From a virus, in the IMG/VR virus record IMGVR_UViG_3300008116_000230, positions 1 through 26,769 of that record: DNA of 26,769 bases, one strand, 5' to 3'. The notes under the pieces were generated by a model. The model worked only from the letters and a program-made list of their open reading frames with translations, was not told the DNA's origin and ran no database searches. The position numbers and the translations under genes were made by a program. Positions within the stretch are counted from its first letter, which is position 1. Each line of letters opens with the position of its first letter. Below, piece after piece: positions 1 through 7,751 of the stretch.

Positions 1-1
1 A

Positions 2-547
2 AAACGTCACATAGCAACAAAGAACGTCACCAAAACAGCCTATGCGGCCATGAGAGGAGTCAGTCGGCAGGCAGTCCACAAGGCGATTCGCGAGGGCAAG
101 CTCAAGGGGGCCGTGGATGAGCAGGGTCGAATCATCATCGCAGTGGCGGATCGCCTATGGGCTGCGAACACAGATCCGAGCATCGGTCATCACGGTCAAC
201 TCAAACAACGCGCTGTTCGATCCTCGGATGAGATGGTGGAGCGCGCCATCCAGGTTGGAGTTGATCCCAATGCCGTTCCAACGTTGCTGGAGTCAAAAAC
301 CTTGGAGGCGGCGTATCGCGCGAAGCTCGCTCAAATTGAGTACGAAGAGAAAACGGGAGAACTAGTCTCTGTGGAGCAAGTCAAAAAGGAGGCGTTTCGG
401 CTGGCGCGCATTGTCCGAGACGGAATGTTTGGCATTGCGGATCGCATCGCGGCAGAAGTTGCTGGCATCAGTGATCCGTTTGTCATCCACAAAAAACTGA
501 CTGATGAAATTCGTTCTGCTTTGGATGAGGTCAAGGCGCATGAGTGA
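2..547 (+). CDS. terS: Terminase small subunit (TerS, Nu1-like), 5' end cut by window edge
   Basis: DNA-recognition subunit of the packaging motor; it binds the cos or pac site and recruits the large subunit. The first in-frame ATG is at 50, but the frame is open to base 2, and the residues upstream of that ATG (TKTAYAAMRGVSRQAVHKAI) read as the first half of a winged helix-turn-helix, with GVSRQAVHKAIREGKL as the recognition part. The real start therefore lies left of the window, and starting at 50 would cut the DNA-binding domain. The remainder (SKTLEAAYRAKLAQIEYEEKTGELVSVEQVKKEAFRLARIVRDGMFGIADRIAAEVAG, given in parts: an alpha-helical oligomerisation region) is typical of the family. Its last 8 bases overlap the TerL start. 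The product name comes from motif and position; the completeness of the N-terminus cannot be judged. Confidence 0.85.
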   Translation, partial: KRHIATKNVTKTAYAAMRGVSRQAVHKAIREGKLKGAVDEQGRIIIAVADRLWAANTDPSIGHHGQLKQRAVRSSDEMVERAIQVGVDPNAVPTLLESKTLEAAYRAKLAQIEYEEKTGELVSVEQVKKEAFRLARIVRDGMFGIADRIAAEVAGISDPFVIHKKLTDEIRSALDEVKAHE

Positions 548-2414
548 GGTGTATCGATCTGCGTTCTTCGCAGGGTTAACGCCGGATCCAGACCTGACGG
601 TTTCAGCCTGGGCTGACGAGTTTCGATTCCTGAGTCAAAAGGCATCGGCGGAACCTGGTCGATGGCGCACAGATCGCACCCCATATCTGCGGGAGATTCT
701 CGATTCATTGTCTCCAAGCGATCCGACTCAGCGCGTGATTTTCATGGCTGGCGCACAGGTTGGAAAAACGGAGACGGGAAACAACTGGTGCGGTTTCATC
801 ATCGACATGGCCCCAGGTCCATTGATGATGGTGCAGCCGACTGTGGATATGGCAAAGCGGTTATCGAAACAGCGGCTTGCGCCCATGATCGAGGAGACTC
901 CACGGCTTCGCGGAAAGGTCGCGGACTCAAGATCGAGGGACTCTGGAAACACCATGATGGCGAAGGAGTTCGCTGGCGGGTTTCTGATGATCACGGGGGC
1001 CAACTCCGCTGTTGGACTGCGCTCAATGCCAGTGAGGTATCTGTTTCTCGACGAGGTAGATGCTTATCCAGCGGATCTGGATGGAGAAGGCGACCCATGC
1101 AACCTCGCTGAACGTCGAACCACTACGTTTGCGCGCCGCAAGATATTCATGTGTTCTACGCCGACGATTAGGGACGCGAGCCGCATCGAAGCCGAGTACA
1201 TGGCGAGCGACCAGAGGCGATATTTTGTGCCGTGCCCGCATTGCGGAGAGCTTCAACAGTTGGTGTGGAAGAATTTGAAGTGGCAGGACGGCGACCCGAA
1301 GACGGTGATCTACGGCTGCGAAGCAAACGGATGCAGCATAGACGAGTCGCATAAGACCGACATGCTCATGCGTGGAGAATGGCGGGCAACCGCACCTAGC
1401 GATGGCAAGACTCGCGGGTATCACCTGTCGAGCTTGTATTCGCCGCTCGGCTGGAAGTCCTGGGCTGAAATCGTGGAGGAGTTTTTGCGCGCGAAGGGCG
1501 ACCCACCGCTACTCAAGACGTTTGTGAACACGATTCTCGCTGAGACATGGGAGGATGAGATCGCGTCGAAGATTGGTGCTGGAGAATTGCAGGATCGCGT
1601 CGAGCTGTATCGACCAGGAATGGCACCCTCTGGAGTTTTGACGGTGGTGGCTGGCGTAGACACTCAGGACAACCGTCTCGCGGTCACGGTGGTGGGGTTT
1701 GGTGCAGCAGAGGAGGCATGGGTTCTGCGGCACGATGAGATTTTCGGAGATCCTGCCAGACCGGAGGTATGGAATCAGTTGGCGAACCTGTTGTCATCGC
1801 CAATTGAGCATGAGGACTACGAAGACGTTCAGATCGCGGCCACCTGTATCGATTCTGGTGGTCACTTCACGCATGAGGTGTATGCGTTCGCGCGCGAGCA
1901 TAAGAATTTGAACGTGATGGCTATCAAGGGTGTCTCTCTGAAAAACAAACCGATCCTCGGAAGACCAACAAAGGTGGATTTGAACTGGCGGCAGCAGACG
2001 CTGAAGAACGGGGCCGAGGTGTGGCCTGTCGGAACTGACACTGCGAAGGCGACGATATATTCTCGATTGAAGCTCACTGAGCCTGGGGCCGGTTTTGTTC
2101 ACTTCCATGCCGCCCTCAACACTGAGTACTTCGATCAGTTGACCTCCGAAAAGCTCAGGACGCGATATGTGAGGGGCTATGCGACTCGCGAGTGGGTGAA
2201 GAAATCTGGGTCGCGCAACGAGGCGCTGGACTGTTTTGTCTATGCCTTGGCGGCAATGCAGTCGCTCTATTTTCGCTATAACCGGAAAACCATTTGGGAT
2301 CAGATGCAGAATAAAATGACACCAAAGCGTTTGACCTCCTCCGGTGCGGCGTTGCAAAACAGCAAGCGTGCCGGTATCGTTCAGTCGAGATCATCGTTTG
2401 TCACCAACTGGTGA
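540..2414 (+). CDS. terL: Terminase large subunit (lambda GpA-type ATPase/nuclease)
   Basis: ATP-driven DNA translocase and endonuclease that cuts concatemers and pumps DNA through the portal. The start was taken at ATG 540 (MSEVYRSAFF), inside the end of TerS, giving 624 residues; the 12 residues available upstream (from ATG 504) lie within TerS and look like shadow sequence. Visible motifs, numbered from 540: Walker A GAQVGKTE at 71-78, Walker B YLFLDEVD at 167-174, a STPT coupling-type motif near 206, and a putative zinc knuckle C232xxC235 with C260/C265. The C-terminal RNase H-like nuclease shows acidic residues in VDTQD (D374), CIDSG (D438) and EALDCF (D564). Length is close to lambda gpA (about 640). 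This fits the Terminase_GpA family well. All key residues are present and nothing suggests decay. Confidence 0.96.
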   Translation: MSEVYRSAFFAGLTPDPDLTVSAWADEFRFLSQKASAEPGRWRTDRTPYLREILDSLSPSDPTQRVIFMAGAQVGKTETGNNWCGFIIDMAPGPLMMVQPTVDMAKRLSKQRLAPMIEETPRLRGKVADSRSRDSGNTMMAKEFAGGFLMITGANSAVGLRSMPVRYLFLDEVDAYPADLDGEGDPCNLAERRTTTFARRKIFMCSTPTIRDASRIEAEYMASDQRRYFVPCPHCGELQQLVWKNLKWQDGDPKTVIYGCEANGCSIDESHKTDMLMRGEWRATAPSDGKTRGYHLSSLYSPLGWKSWAEIVEEFLRAKGDPPLLKTFVNTILAETWEDEIASKIGAGELQDRVELYRPGMAPSGVLTVVAGVDTQDNRLAVTVVGFGAAEEAWVLRHDEIFGDPARPEVWNQLANLLSSPIEHEDYEDVQIAATCIDSGGHFTHEVYAFAREHKNLNVMAIKGVSLKNKPILGRPTKVDLNWRQQTLKNGAEVWPVGTDTAKATIYSRLKLTEPGAGFVHFHAALNTEYFDQLTSEKLRTRYVRGYATREWVKKSGSRNEALDCFVYALAAMQSLYFRYNRKTIWDQMQNKMTPKRLTSSGAALQNSKRAGIVQSRSSFVTNW

Positions 2415-2418
2415 AAAT

Positions 2419-2985
2419 TTGGAAATCCCTGCCGAAATCGTTCAAGGCAACTCAGTCACATGGCGTGACATCTCAACCCAGGACAATCTGGGGAATGCCA
2501 TATCGTCTGCTGATTGGACGTTGACCTATTATTTCGGCGGCCCGACCACCCTGAGCGTTGTCTCAACTGCCTACAGCAGTGGCTGGGAAACGACGCTCAG
2601 TGCGGCTCAGACCGCAGCCATGAATGACTCGCAAAGCGCGAACTACTTCTGGCAGGCAACCGTTACCAAGGCCACCCAAGTCATTACGATTGGCAGCGGA
2701 AGTCTCCGCATCGTCAAAAACCTTGCGACAGCGGTCGCCGGATTTGACGGCAGAACTCAGACTGAAATCGATCTGGCTGCGGTGCAGGCGGAAATTTCAG
2801 CGCGCATTTCCGGTGGAACGGCAATCGAATACACCATTGGCACGCGCAGGCTGCGTAAAGAAGACATGGCCGCGCTGTTGACGCTTGAGTCCTCATTGAA
2901 GCGTCAGGTTTACATGGAAAAGGCCGCGCAGAACATCGCGAACGGTCTTGGGGATCCTCGACAAATGTACGTGAGATTCCGCTGA
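2419..2985 (+). CDS. Small composite head protein: N-terminal beta domain plus gpW-like helical C-terminus
   Basis: Lies where lambda has gpW, between terminase and portal, so a head completion/connector role is inferred. TTG 2419 is the favoured start: it is 5 bases after the TerL stop codon ends and gives about 188 residues beginning EIPAEIVQGNSVTWRDIS. An ATG at 2344 would overlap TerL by 71 bases and add residues that look like out-of-frame terminase sequence; GTG 2368 is a third option. No convincing Shine-Dalgarno precedes TTG, so coupling to TerL is likely. Residues 1 to about 105 resemble an Ig-like or BppU-N-like beta sandwich; the rest (TIGTRRLRKEDMAALLTLES, then a long helix) resembles gpW, which is normally a free protein of about 68 residues. 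The stop overlaps the portal start (TGATG). Function is inferred; the start is uncertain. Confidence 0.7.
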   Translation: MEIPAEIVQGNSVTWRDISTQDNLGNAISSADWTLTYYFGGPTTLSVVSTAYSSGWETTLSAAQTAAMNDSQSANYFWQATVTKATQVITIGSGSLRIVKNLATAVAGFDGRTQTEIDLAAVQAEISARISGGTAIEYTIGTRRLRKEDMAALLTLESSLKRQVYMEKAAQNIANGLGDPRQMYVRFR

Positions 2986-4544
2986 TGGCATGGTATTGGC
3001 CTTTTTCCAAGAAAACCCCTGCGGCGAACCCTAAGCGAGCCTATGCTGGCGCGGCTTGGGGTCGGACCATGTCCGATTGGATCGCAAGCAGTACCTCGCA
3101 GGATTCAGAGTCGCGCATGGCGATTCAGACGCTGCGAAACCGCGTCAGGGATCTCGCACGCAACAACGATTACGTGTCGAACGCGCTGCGAGCGATCCAG
3201 AATAACGTGATCGGACAGGGTGTTCGCGTTCAGTCTCAGGTATCGCGGGTCCGAGGGCGCGGGGCTGGAAAGCTCGACAGCGCACTCAATCAGTCGATTG
3301 AGACTGCCTGGAATCGTTGGGGTCGAGCAGATAGCTGCCACACTGCTGGCAAGCTGTGCTTCTCGGAGATTGAACGCCTTCTGGTGCGTTCTGCTGCCGA
3401 ATCGGGTGAAGTTTTCGTTCGGATGATCCGCAGACCGTTTGGTCGATCACCGATTCCGCTTTCACTTGAGGTCATTGAGGCTGACTACCTTGATGAGAAC
3501 TTCAATGGCAGCGACATCATCACCGGCAACACTATCCGCATGGGCGTTGAAGTCGATGAATGGCAGCGTCCTGTCGCGTACCACTTCTGGAAACTGCACC
3601 CAGGCGATTTAGCAACTAGTGGGAGAGCCGCTACTCAGGCGCGGATTCGTGTTCCAGCCGCAGAGGTCATCCATCTGTTCAGAACGGACAGACCAGACCA
3701 GACGCGCGGGGTGCCATGGTTCGCAAGCGCGTTGATCCGACTGCGTCACATGACGGGATTTGAGGAAGCCGAGGTCATCGCGGCTCGCGCATCCGCGTGT
3801 CAGATGGGCTTTCTTGAGACTCCGGATCCGCAGTTTGAGGGCGAGGAAATCGTCAACGGTGAGCGGGTCAGCAGTTTTGAGCCGGGACAGATTCGGACAC
3901 TTGCGCCAGGGGAGCGTTTCGTACCGTTTGCGCCGACCCGACCGTCAGGACTGCTCGATCCCTTCATGCGCTACATGCTGCGAGGCGTGAGCGCGGGCGT
4001 CGGCGTGTCTTACGAGACGCTGTCGAAGGATTACTCGCAATCCAACTACTCCAGCAGCAGGCTTGCTCTGCTGGATGATCGTGACACATGGCGCACGCTT
4101 CAATCGTGGATGATTGAGTCATTTCATCAGCGAGTGTTTGAGGCCTGGCTCGAAATGGCAGTCATGTCGAACACGCTGTCACTTCCTGGTTATGAACTGG
4201 ATCGGCATCGCTACGAGGATGTCCGGTGGATTCCGCGCGGATGGGCTTGGGTCGATCCAAACAAGGAAATCAATGCCTACAAGACTGCTGTACGAGCAGG
4301 CTTTATGACTCTGCGTGATGTCGTTATGCAGAACGGTGGTGACCTTGAGGAATTGCTTGAAACCCGCGCTCGCGAGGTTGAGTTGTGCGACGAGCTGGAA
4401 TTGATTTTTGATACCGATCCAGAGGTTGTGGACAACGCAGGAAAAGCGCAACCCGCACCAATTGAGGATTCTCCTGACGCGCCAGATGACGCAATGGAAG
4501 CGGAAAATGGTTCGACTGAAACAGAAAGCGATGTTGCCTCCTGA
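2985..4544 (+). CDS. Portal protein (lambda gpB family)
   Basis: Dodecameric ring at the unique capsid vertex through which DNA enters and leaves and to which the tail docks. 519 residues, close to lambda gpB (533). The N-terminus (FSKKTPAANPKRAYAGAAWG, then IQTLRNRVRDLARNNDYVSN with NNVIGQGVRVQ) is the classic start of lambda-type portals; the middle contains FRTDRPDQTRGVPW and the stretch GVSYETLSKDYSQSNYSSSR, both highly typical. The C-terminal 40 residues are acidic and proline-rich and probably disordered. ATG 2985 overlaps the previous stop as TGATG, so the start is secure. In lambda the portal N-terminus is trimmed by the head protease, which here is encoded directly downstream. Confidence 0.96.
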   Translation: MAWYWPFSKKTPAANPKRAYAGAAWGRTMSDWIASSTSQDSESRMAIQTLRNRVRDLARNNDYVSNALRAIQNNVIGQGVRVQSQVSRVRGRGAGKLDSALNQSIETAWNRWGRADSCHTAGKLCFSEIERLLVRSAAESGEVFVRMIRRPFGRSPIPLSLEVIEADYLDENFNGSDIITGNTIRMGVEVDEWQRPVAYHFWKLHPGDLATSGRAATQARIRVPAAEVIHLFRTDRPDQTRGVPWFASALIRLRHMTGFEEAEVIAARASACQMGFLETPDPQFEGEEIVNGERVSSFEPGQIRTLAPGERFVPFAPTRPSGLLDPFMRYMLRGVSAGVGVSYETLSKDYSQSNYSSSRLALLDDRDTWRTLQSWMIESFHQRVFEAWLEMAVMSNTLSLPGYELDRHRYEDVRWIPRGWAWVDPNKEINAYKTAVRAGFMTLRDVVMQNGGDLEELLETRAREVELCDELELIFDTDPEVVDNAGKAQPAPIEDSPDAPDDAMEAENGSTETESDVAS

Positions 4545-4568
4545 GTGAAAAAAAGAGATATTCGCCAC

Positions 4569-6473
4569 ATGGATCAGACCAGATTGACATTGCCAGTGAT
4601 GAAGCGTGCGGTTTCCGCAGAACTTTCTGTGGATGACGATACGCGGATGGAGTTTTCGTTTTCGAGCGAAACTGCGGTTGAGCGGTGGTTTGGAAATGAA
4701 GTTCTGTCTCACGATGCAGGCGCCGCCGATCTCAGCAGGCTGAATGACGCGGCTCCACTGTTGTGGAATCACGATCCCAATCAAATCATCGGGGTTGTGG
4801 AAAACGCGCGCATTGGCGGCGACAAGCGCGGCTATGCGACGGTGCGATTTGGCACATCGCAGAAAGCGCAAGAAATTCTGAGTGACGTTCGCGCGGGAAT
4901 CATCCGCAACGTCAGTTTTGGATACCGCATTCTCGACATGGTCGAGGAAAAGCGTTCGGGAGTCCCAACCTACACCGCAACGAGGTGGGTTCCCATGGAA
5001 GTGTCCTGTGTCAGCATCCCGGCAGACCCCACCATTGGGATCGGCAGAGATGACTCGCAGGATCCTCGCGAAGTTGTTGTACGTTCTCTTTCTCCTTCCA
5101 TTTCTGAGGAAAAAACCATGTCCGACGCACCTGTTCCGGCCCCTGCCGTTGACGTTTCGGCGGTGCGCGCCGAAGCAGTCGCTGCCGAGCGCACGCGCAT
5201 CACCTCGATCCGCGCTCTCGGTGACAAGTTTCAACGCGACGATCTCGCGACCTCCCTGATCGATGGCAATCGCTCGCTTGAGGAAGCCCGCGCAGCTTTT
5301 CTGGAAATTGCTGGGGCCAAACAGGTTCCGGTGAGCGGTGGCGTTCAGAGCGGCACTGTTGACATGTCGGATTCCGAAGCACAACGCTACTCCATCGTGC
5401 GCGCAATCAACGCCGCATGTTCTGGCGATTGGAGCAAGGCTGGCCTGGAACAGGAAGTTTCGCGGTCGCTGGCGCAGAAAAGCGGTCGCGATACGAACGG
5501 CTTTTTCATGCCTCTGAACCTGCGTATGGACACGCGCGCAAGTTACGCGGTTGGCGCCACGGGCACTGGCGGCGCTACCGTTGCCACCGATCTGCTTGCG
5601 GCATCGTTCATTGAGGTTCTCCGCAACCGGGCGATGATCATGCAGATGGGTCCGACGATGCTGTCGGGCTTGGTCGGCAACGTCGCGATTCCGCGCCAGA
5701 TCACCGCGACTACGACCTACTGGGTTACTGAGGCAACGGCAATCACGCAGGCTGAAGCCACCTTCGACCAGGTTACCCTGAGTCCGAAGCAACTCGGCGC
5801 GCGCTCGCAGTACTCGCGCCTGATGCTCCAGCAGGCTACGCCGGACATCGAAACCATCGTGCGTAACGACCTCGCGCGCGTGATGGCTCTCGGAATCGAT
5901 TCTGCTGCTATCAGCGGCAGCGGCGCTTCCGGCCAGCCGCGTGGCATTCTGAACACCAGCGGCATTGGCTCCGTAGCAATGGGTGCCAACGGTGCTGCAC
6001 TGGTGAACGCAGCGACCAGCGGCACCACCGGCTTGGATCAAATTTTCCTGCTGGAGCGCGCAGTGGATGTTGCCAACGCCTTGAGCGGCAACATGTATTA
6101 CCTGACCAACGCCAAAGTCATCGCGGCCCTCAAACAACTGAAGTCGGCTCAGGCCGACTACATTTGGACCACTGACCGCTTCAATGGCACGCTTGGCACT
6201 GCTGGAAACCTTAACGGTTTCCCCTGTGCGCGCAGTAACCAGGTGCCGTCGAACCTGGTCAAGGGAACTTCTGGCGCCGTTTGCTCCGCGTTGCTCTATG
6301 GCGACTTCAGCCAGTTGGTCATTGGGATGTGGGGCGGTCTTGAAATCCTGCCAAACCCCTACGGTTCTGGCTACACCGCTGGCTCGGTGGACATTCGCGC
6401 CATGCAGACCTGCGATATCGCAGTTCGGCATCCCGAATCGTTTGCAGCGATCACCGACATCCTCGCGACCTGA
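4569..6473 (+). CDS. HK97-type prohead protease fused to major capsid protein
   Basis: One open frame encodes two head proteins. From ATG 4569 (634 residues), residues about 10-150 are an HK97-type serine protease with catalytic His in LLWNHDP (H68) and Ser in IRNVSFGYR (S116). Residues about 184-270 are an alanine/charged coiled-coil delta (scaffold-like) region, AVRAEAVAAERTRITSIRAL. From about 300 on is an HK97-fold capsid: typical segments are IPRQITATTTYWVTEA, TLSPKQLGARSQYSRLML, and SGQPRGILN. ATG 4569 is preferred over GTG 4545 because a purine-rich AAGAGA lies about 11 bases upstream, whereas GTG has only the portal end in front of it. A second in-frame start at 5118 with its own ribosome binding site may give a 451-residue capsid product without the protease. 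A terminator follows the stop. Confidence 0.94.
   Translation: MDQTRLTLPVMKRAVSAELSVDDDTRMEFSFSSETAVERWFGNEVLSHDAGAADLSRLNDAAPLLWNHDPNQIIGVVENARIGGDKRGYATVRFGTSQKAQEILSDVRAGIIRNVSFGYRILDMVEEKRSGVPTYTATRWVPMEVSCVSIPADPTIGIGRDDSQDPREVVVRSLSPSISEEKTMSDAPVPAPAVDVSAVRAEAVAAERTRITSIRALGDKFQRDDLATSLIDGNRSLEEARAAFLEIAGAKQVPVSGGVQSGTVDMSDSEAQRYSIVRAINAACSGDWSKAGLEQEVSRSLAQKSGRDTNGFFMPLNLRMDTRASYAVGATGTGGATVATDLLAASFIEVLRNRAMIMQMGPTMLSGLVGNVAIPRQITATTTYWVTEATAITQAEATFDQVTLSPKQLGARSQYSRLMLQQATPDIETIVRNDLARVMALGIDSAAISGSGASGQPRGILNTSGIGSVAMGANGAALVNAATSGTTGLDQIFLLERAVDVANALSGNMYYLTNAKVIAALKQLKSAQADYIWTTDRFNGTLGTAGNLNGFPCARSNQVPSNLVKGTSGAVCSALLYGDFSQLVIGMWGGLEILPNPYGSGYTAGSVDIRAMQTCDIAVRHPESFAAITDILAT
5106..5120 (+). 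promoter_or_regulatory. Internal ribosome binding site and ATG for a capsid-only product
   Basis: GAGGA at 5106-5110 is followed, after a 7-base A-rich spacer, by ATG 5118 (MSDAPVPAP), in frame with the protease-capsid ORF. It lies exactly at the junction between the protease and the coiled-coil delta domain. Its quality exceeds that of the upstream start at 4569. What is seen is the motif; that ribosomes use it to make extra unfused capsid protein is inferred, by analogy with nested head genes such as lambda C/Nu3. Confidence 0.65.
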
Positions 6474-6479
6474 TGATCA

Positions 6480-6510
6480 GCGGCGCGGAGTAACATCCGC
6501 GCCGCCTTTT
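6480..6510 (+). terminator. Rho-independent terminator after the capsid gene
   Basis: A perfect 10-bp GC-rich stem (6480-6489 with 6496-6505) closes a 6-base loop, GTAACA, and is followed by CTTTTCTTTT. It begins 7 bases after the capsid stop codon. Because no promoter fits in the 16 bases before the next gene, downstream genes must be transcribed by read-through or antitermination, so this element probably raises capsid mRNA relative to the connector and tail genes. Confidence 0.85.
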
Positions 6511-6526
6511 CTTTTGAGGGGGCCTT

Positions 6527-6700
6527 ATGGCGCAGTTTCGCGTCCGCGAACACTTCTATCCGAAAATTGGCGATGTCATTCACATGCCTGGTGATGTTAT
6601 CGATCTGGATGATGTGCAGGCCGCGGCGGTCGCACATATGATCGAAACCGTTCCACCTCCTGCAAAAAAGCGGAAGTCAGCAGATGCTGGGGCTGAATGA
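6527..6700 (+). CDS. Small head-region protein (57 aa), lambda gpFI position
   Basis: A 57-residue frame, MAQFRVREHFYPKIGDVIHM... ending KKRKSADAGAE, with a good Shine-Dalgarno (GAGGGGG, 6516-6522) 4 bases before ATG 6527, and a stop that overlaps the next gene by 17 bases. It sits directly after the capsid terminator, the position of lambda gpFI, a packaging/connector accessory. The sequence has the pattern of small phage proteins with a beta hairpin (GDVIHMPGDVIDLDDVQAAA) and a basic tail. No catalytic motif is visible. I recognise the type of protein, not a named family; the role is inferred only from position. The ribosome binding site and tight overlap make it a real gene. Confidence 0.75.
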   Translation: MAQFRVREHFYPKIGDVIHMPGDVIDLDDVQAAAVAHMIETVPPPAKKRKSADAGAE

Positions 6701-6962
6701 TCTCGACCAGTTCCTGTCTGATTTTGGTGTCACTGCTGTTGTCGGTGGGTTGACCGTCAAAGGCATTTTTGATGCGCCAACGAATGTTGTCGCGGAGGGA
6801 ATGGTTTTGACGAACAACTACATTCTCACGATCAAAACACCGAGCGCGGGAATGCCTGTCTACGGTGATGCGCTCACGATCAGTGGACTTGCGTATGCAG
6901 TGCGCGACGCCCGCATGATTGACGATGGTCTGTTTTGCGAACTACTGGTAAGCAAGACATGA
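6684..6962 (+). CDS. Head-tail joining protein (lambda gpFII-like)
   Basis: 92 residues: MLGLNDLDQFLSDFGVTAVV, then VKGIFDAPTNVVAEGMVLTNNY and a C-terminal beta region ending LFCELLVSKT. The short N-terminal helix, the strand with an 'F(D)' loop and the pattern 'T..AGMPVYGDALTISGLAYAVRDARMIDDGLFCELL' are what is expected of gpFII/tail attachment proteins, which form the interface ring between head and tail. Lambda gpFII is 117 residues, so this one is slightly short but complete by pattern. It overlaps the 57-residue gene upstream by 17 bases and the next gene by 4 bases (ATGA), so these three small genes are likely translated together. Confidence 0.8.
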   Translation: MLGLNDLDQFLSDFGVTAVVGGLTVKGIFDAPTNVVAEGMVLTNNYILTIKTPSAGMPVYGDALTISGLAYAVRDARMIDDGLFCELLVSKT

Positions 6963-7294
6963 TCACTCCTGCCAGCCTCGATATTGAGCTTCCGCAAAAC
7001 GCGACGTTCTCCATGCAGTTTCAGTTCAAAGATTCCGCTGGTGTGAATCTGAACATGAACTCCTACACGGTAGACGCGGAGCTGTGGACAGAAGGCAAGG
7101 GCAGAAAACTTTCCGACTTCACTGTCACATGGGTTGATCGTCCCAACGGGCAGTTCAAACTCAGTCTGGCATATACGGTTACCGCTCTGCTGGGCGCGTC
7201 AGGCGTGTGGGATCTGCTGGTTACCAATCCAGACGGAACTCGGGATTACTGGCTGCGCGGCGCGGCAACGCTGGCGCTCGGATATACCACATGA
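6959..7294 (+). CDS. Small beta-sandwich virion protein (BppU-N/Ig-like)
   Basis: 111 residues from ATG 6959, which overlaps the gpFII stop as ATGA; an upstream ATG at 6935 lies inside gpFII and is not needed. The pattern 'LPQNATFSMQFQFKDSAG', 'YTVDAELW', 'GQFKLSL', 'SGVWDLLVTNPDGTRDYWLRG' is the alternating-strand layout of small phage domains related to the N-terminal domain of baseplate upper protein BppU, in which two sheets pack as a sandwich. No enzymatic motif. It opens the roughly 4-kb block of beta-rich virion genes. The first domain of the gene at 2419 has a comparable layout, possibly the same fold. Role in virion decoration or connector surface is inferred. Confidence 0.65.
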   Translation: MITPASLDIELPQNATFSMQFQFKDSAGVNLNMNSYTVDAELWTEGKGRKLSDFTVTWVDRPNGQFKLSLAYTVTALLGASGVWDLLVTNPDGTRDYWLRGAATLALGYTT

Positions 7295-7743
7295 GTTCAG
7301 TGACGGTTTCGCAAACCGTCGCAACGGTTTCCGTAACGACCACTGAAAACCAGGTTGTCGTTCAATCGTCGGCGCAGCCATCTACCGTTCAAGTGGTCAC
7401 CACTGGACCTCAAGGGCCAGCGGGCGGCCTGCGAATCAGTTCCATCACTACCGCCACTACCGTCGCGCCCGATATTGATCAGTTCGATTTCATCAGCATT
7501 GATGCATTGGCATCCGCAGTTTCCTTTGCAAATCCAACCGGAACCCCGGTTAACGGGCAGCGATTGATCATTCGCATACTCGACAACGGATCCGCTCGAT
7601 CTTTGTCCTGGGGAACTGCTTATGCCGCAGGAGGAATTCCTCTCCCCACATCTACTACGGCTGGAAAACGAACACACCTCGGGTTCATCTTTGATGGATT
7701 CGGGATAAAATGGTATCTGGTGGCGGCAGTCACTCAAACTTGA
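7291..7743 (+). CDS. Virion structural protein with short GPQGPAGG collagen-like linker
   Basis: 150 residues from ATG 7291, overlapping the previous stop by 4 bases. The N-terminal 35 residues are nearly all Val/Thr/Ser/Gln (SVTVSQTVATVSVTTTENQV), a beta-prone anchor; then VVTTGPQGPAGG, a short collagen-like hinge; then a compact C-terminal domain (FDFISIDALASAVSFANPTG, GQRLIIRILDNGSARSLSWG, THLGFIFDGFGIKWYLVAAV). That C-terminal domain pattern recurs in many phage fibres and capsid appendages in my knowledge, often after a GPxGPxG hinge. Probably a small fibre or surface appendage; whether it is on the head or tail cannot be read from sequence. Confidence 0.7.
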   Translation: MSSVTVSQTVATVSVTTTENQVVVQSSAQPSTVQVVTTGPQGPAGGLRISSITTATTVAPDIDQFDFISIDALASAVSFANPTGTPVNGQRLIIRILDNGSARSLSWGTAYAAGGIPLPTSTTAGKRTHLGFIFDGFGIKWYLVAAVTQT

Positions 7744-7751
7744 GGTGAAAA

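Noticed and set aside
1794-2357. - strand frame of 187 residues opposite terminase
   Set aside because: Shadow of the terminase nuclease domain; no start context and no recognisable domain.
4545-4568. GTG 4545 as start of the protease-capsid gene
   Set aside because: It directly follows the portal stop with no Shine-Dalgarno, and adds MKKRDIRH, which is not needed by the protease fold. ATG 4569 has AAGAGA upstream. Not strictly excluded, as coupled re-initiation is possible.
4179-6431. A 750-residue open frame on the - strand opposite portal end and protease/capsid
   Set aside because: It runs against two unmistakable genes, has no ribosome binding site and a composition typical of reverse-complemented coding sequence (Arg/His/Ala rich). 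Stop codons are rare on this strand because the capsid gene avoids TTA, CTA and TCA codons.
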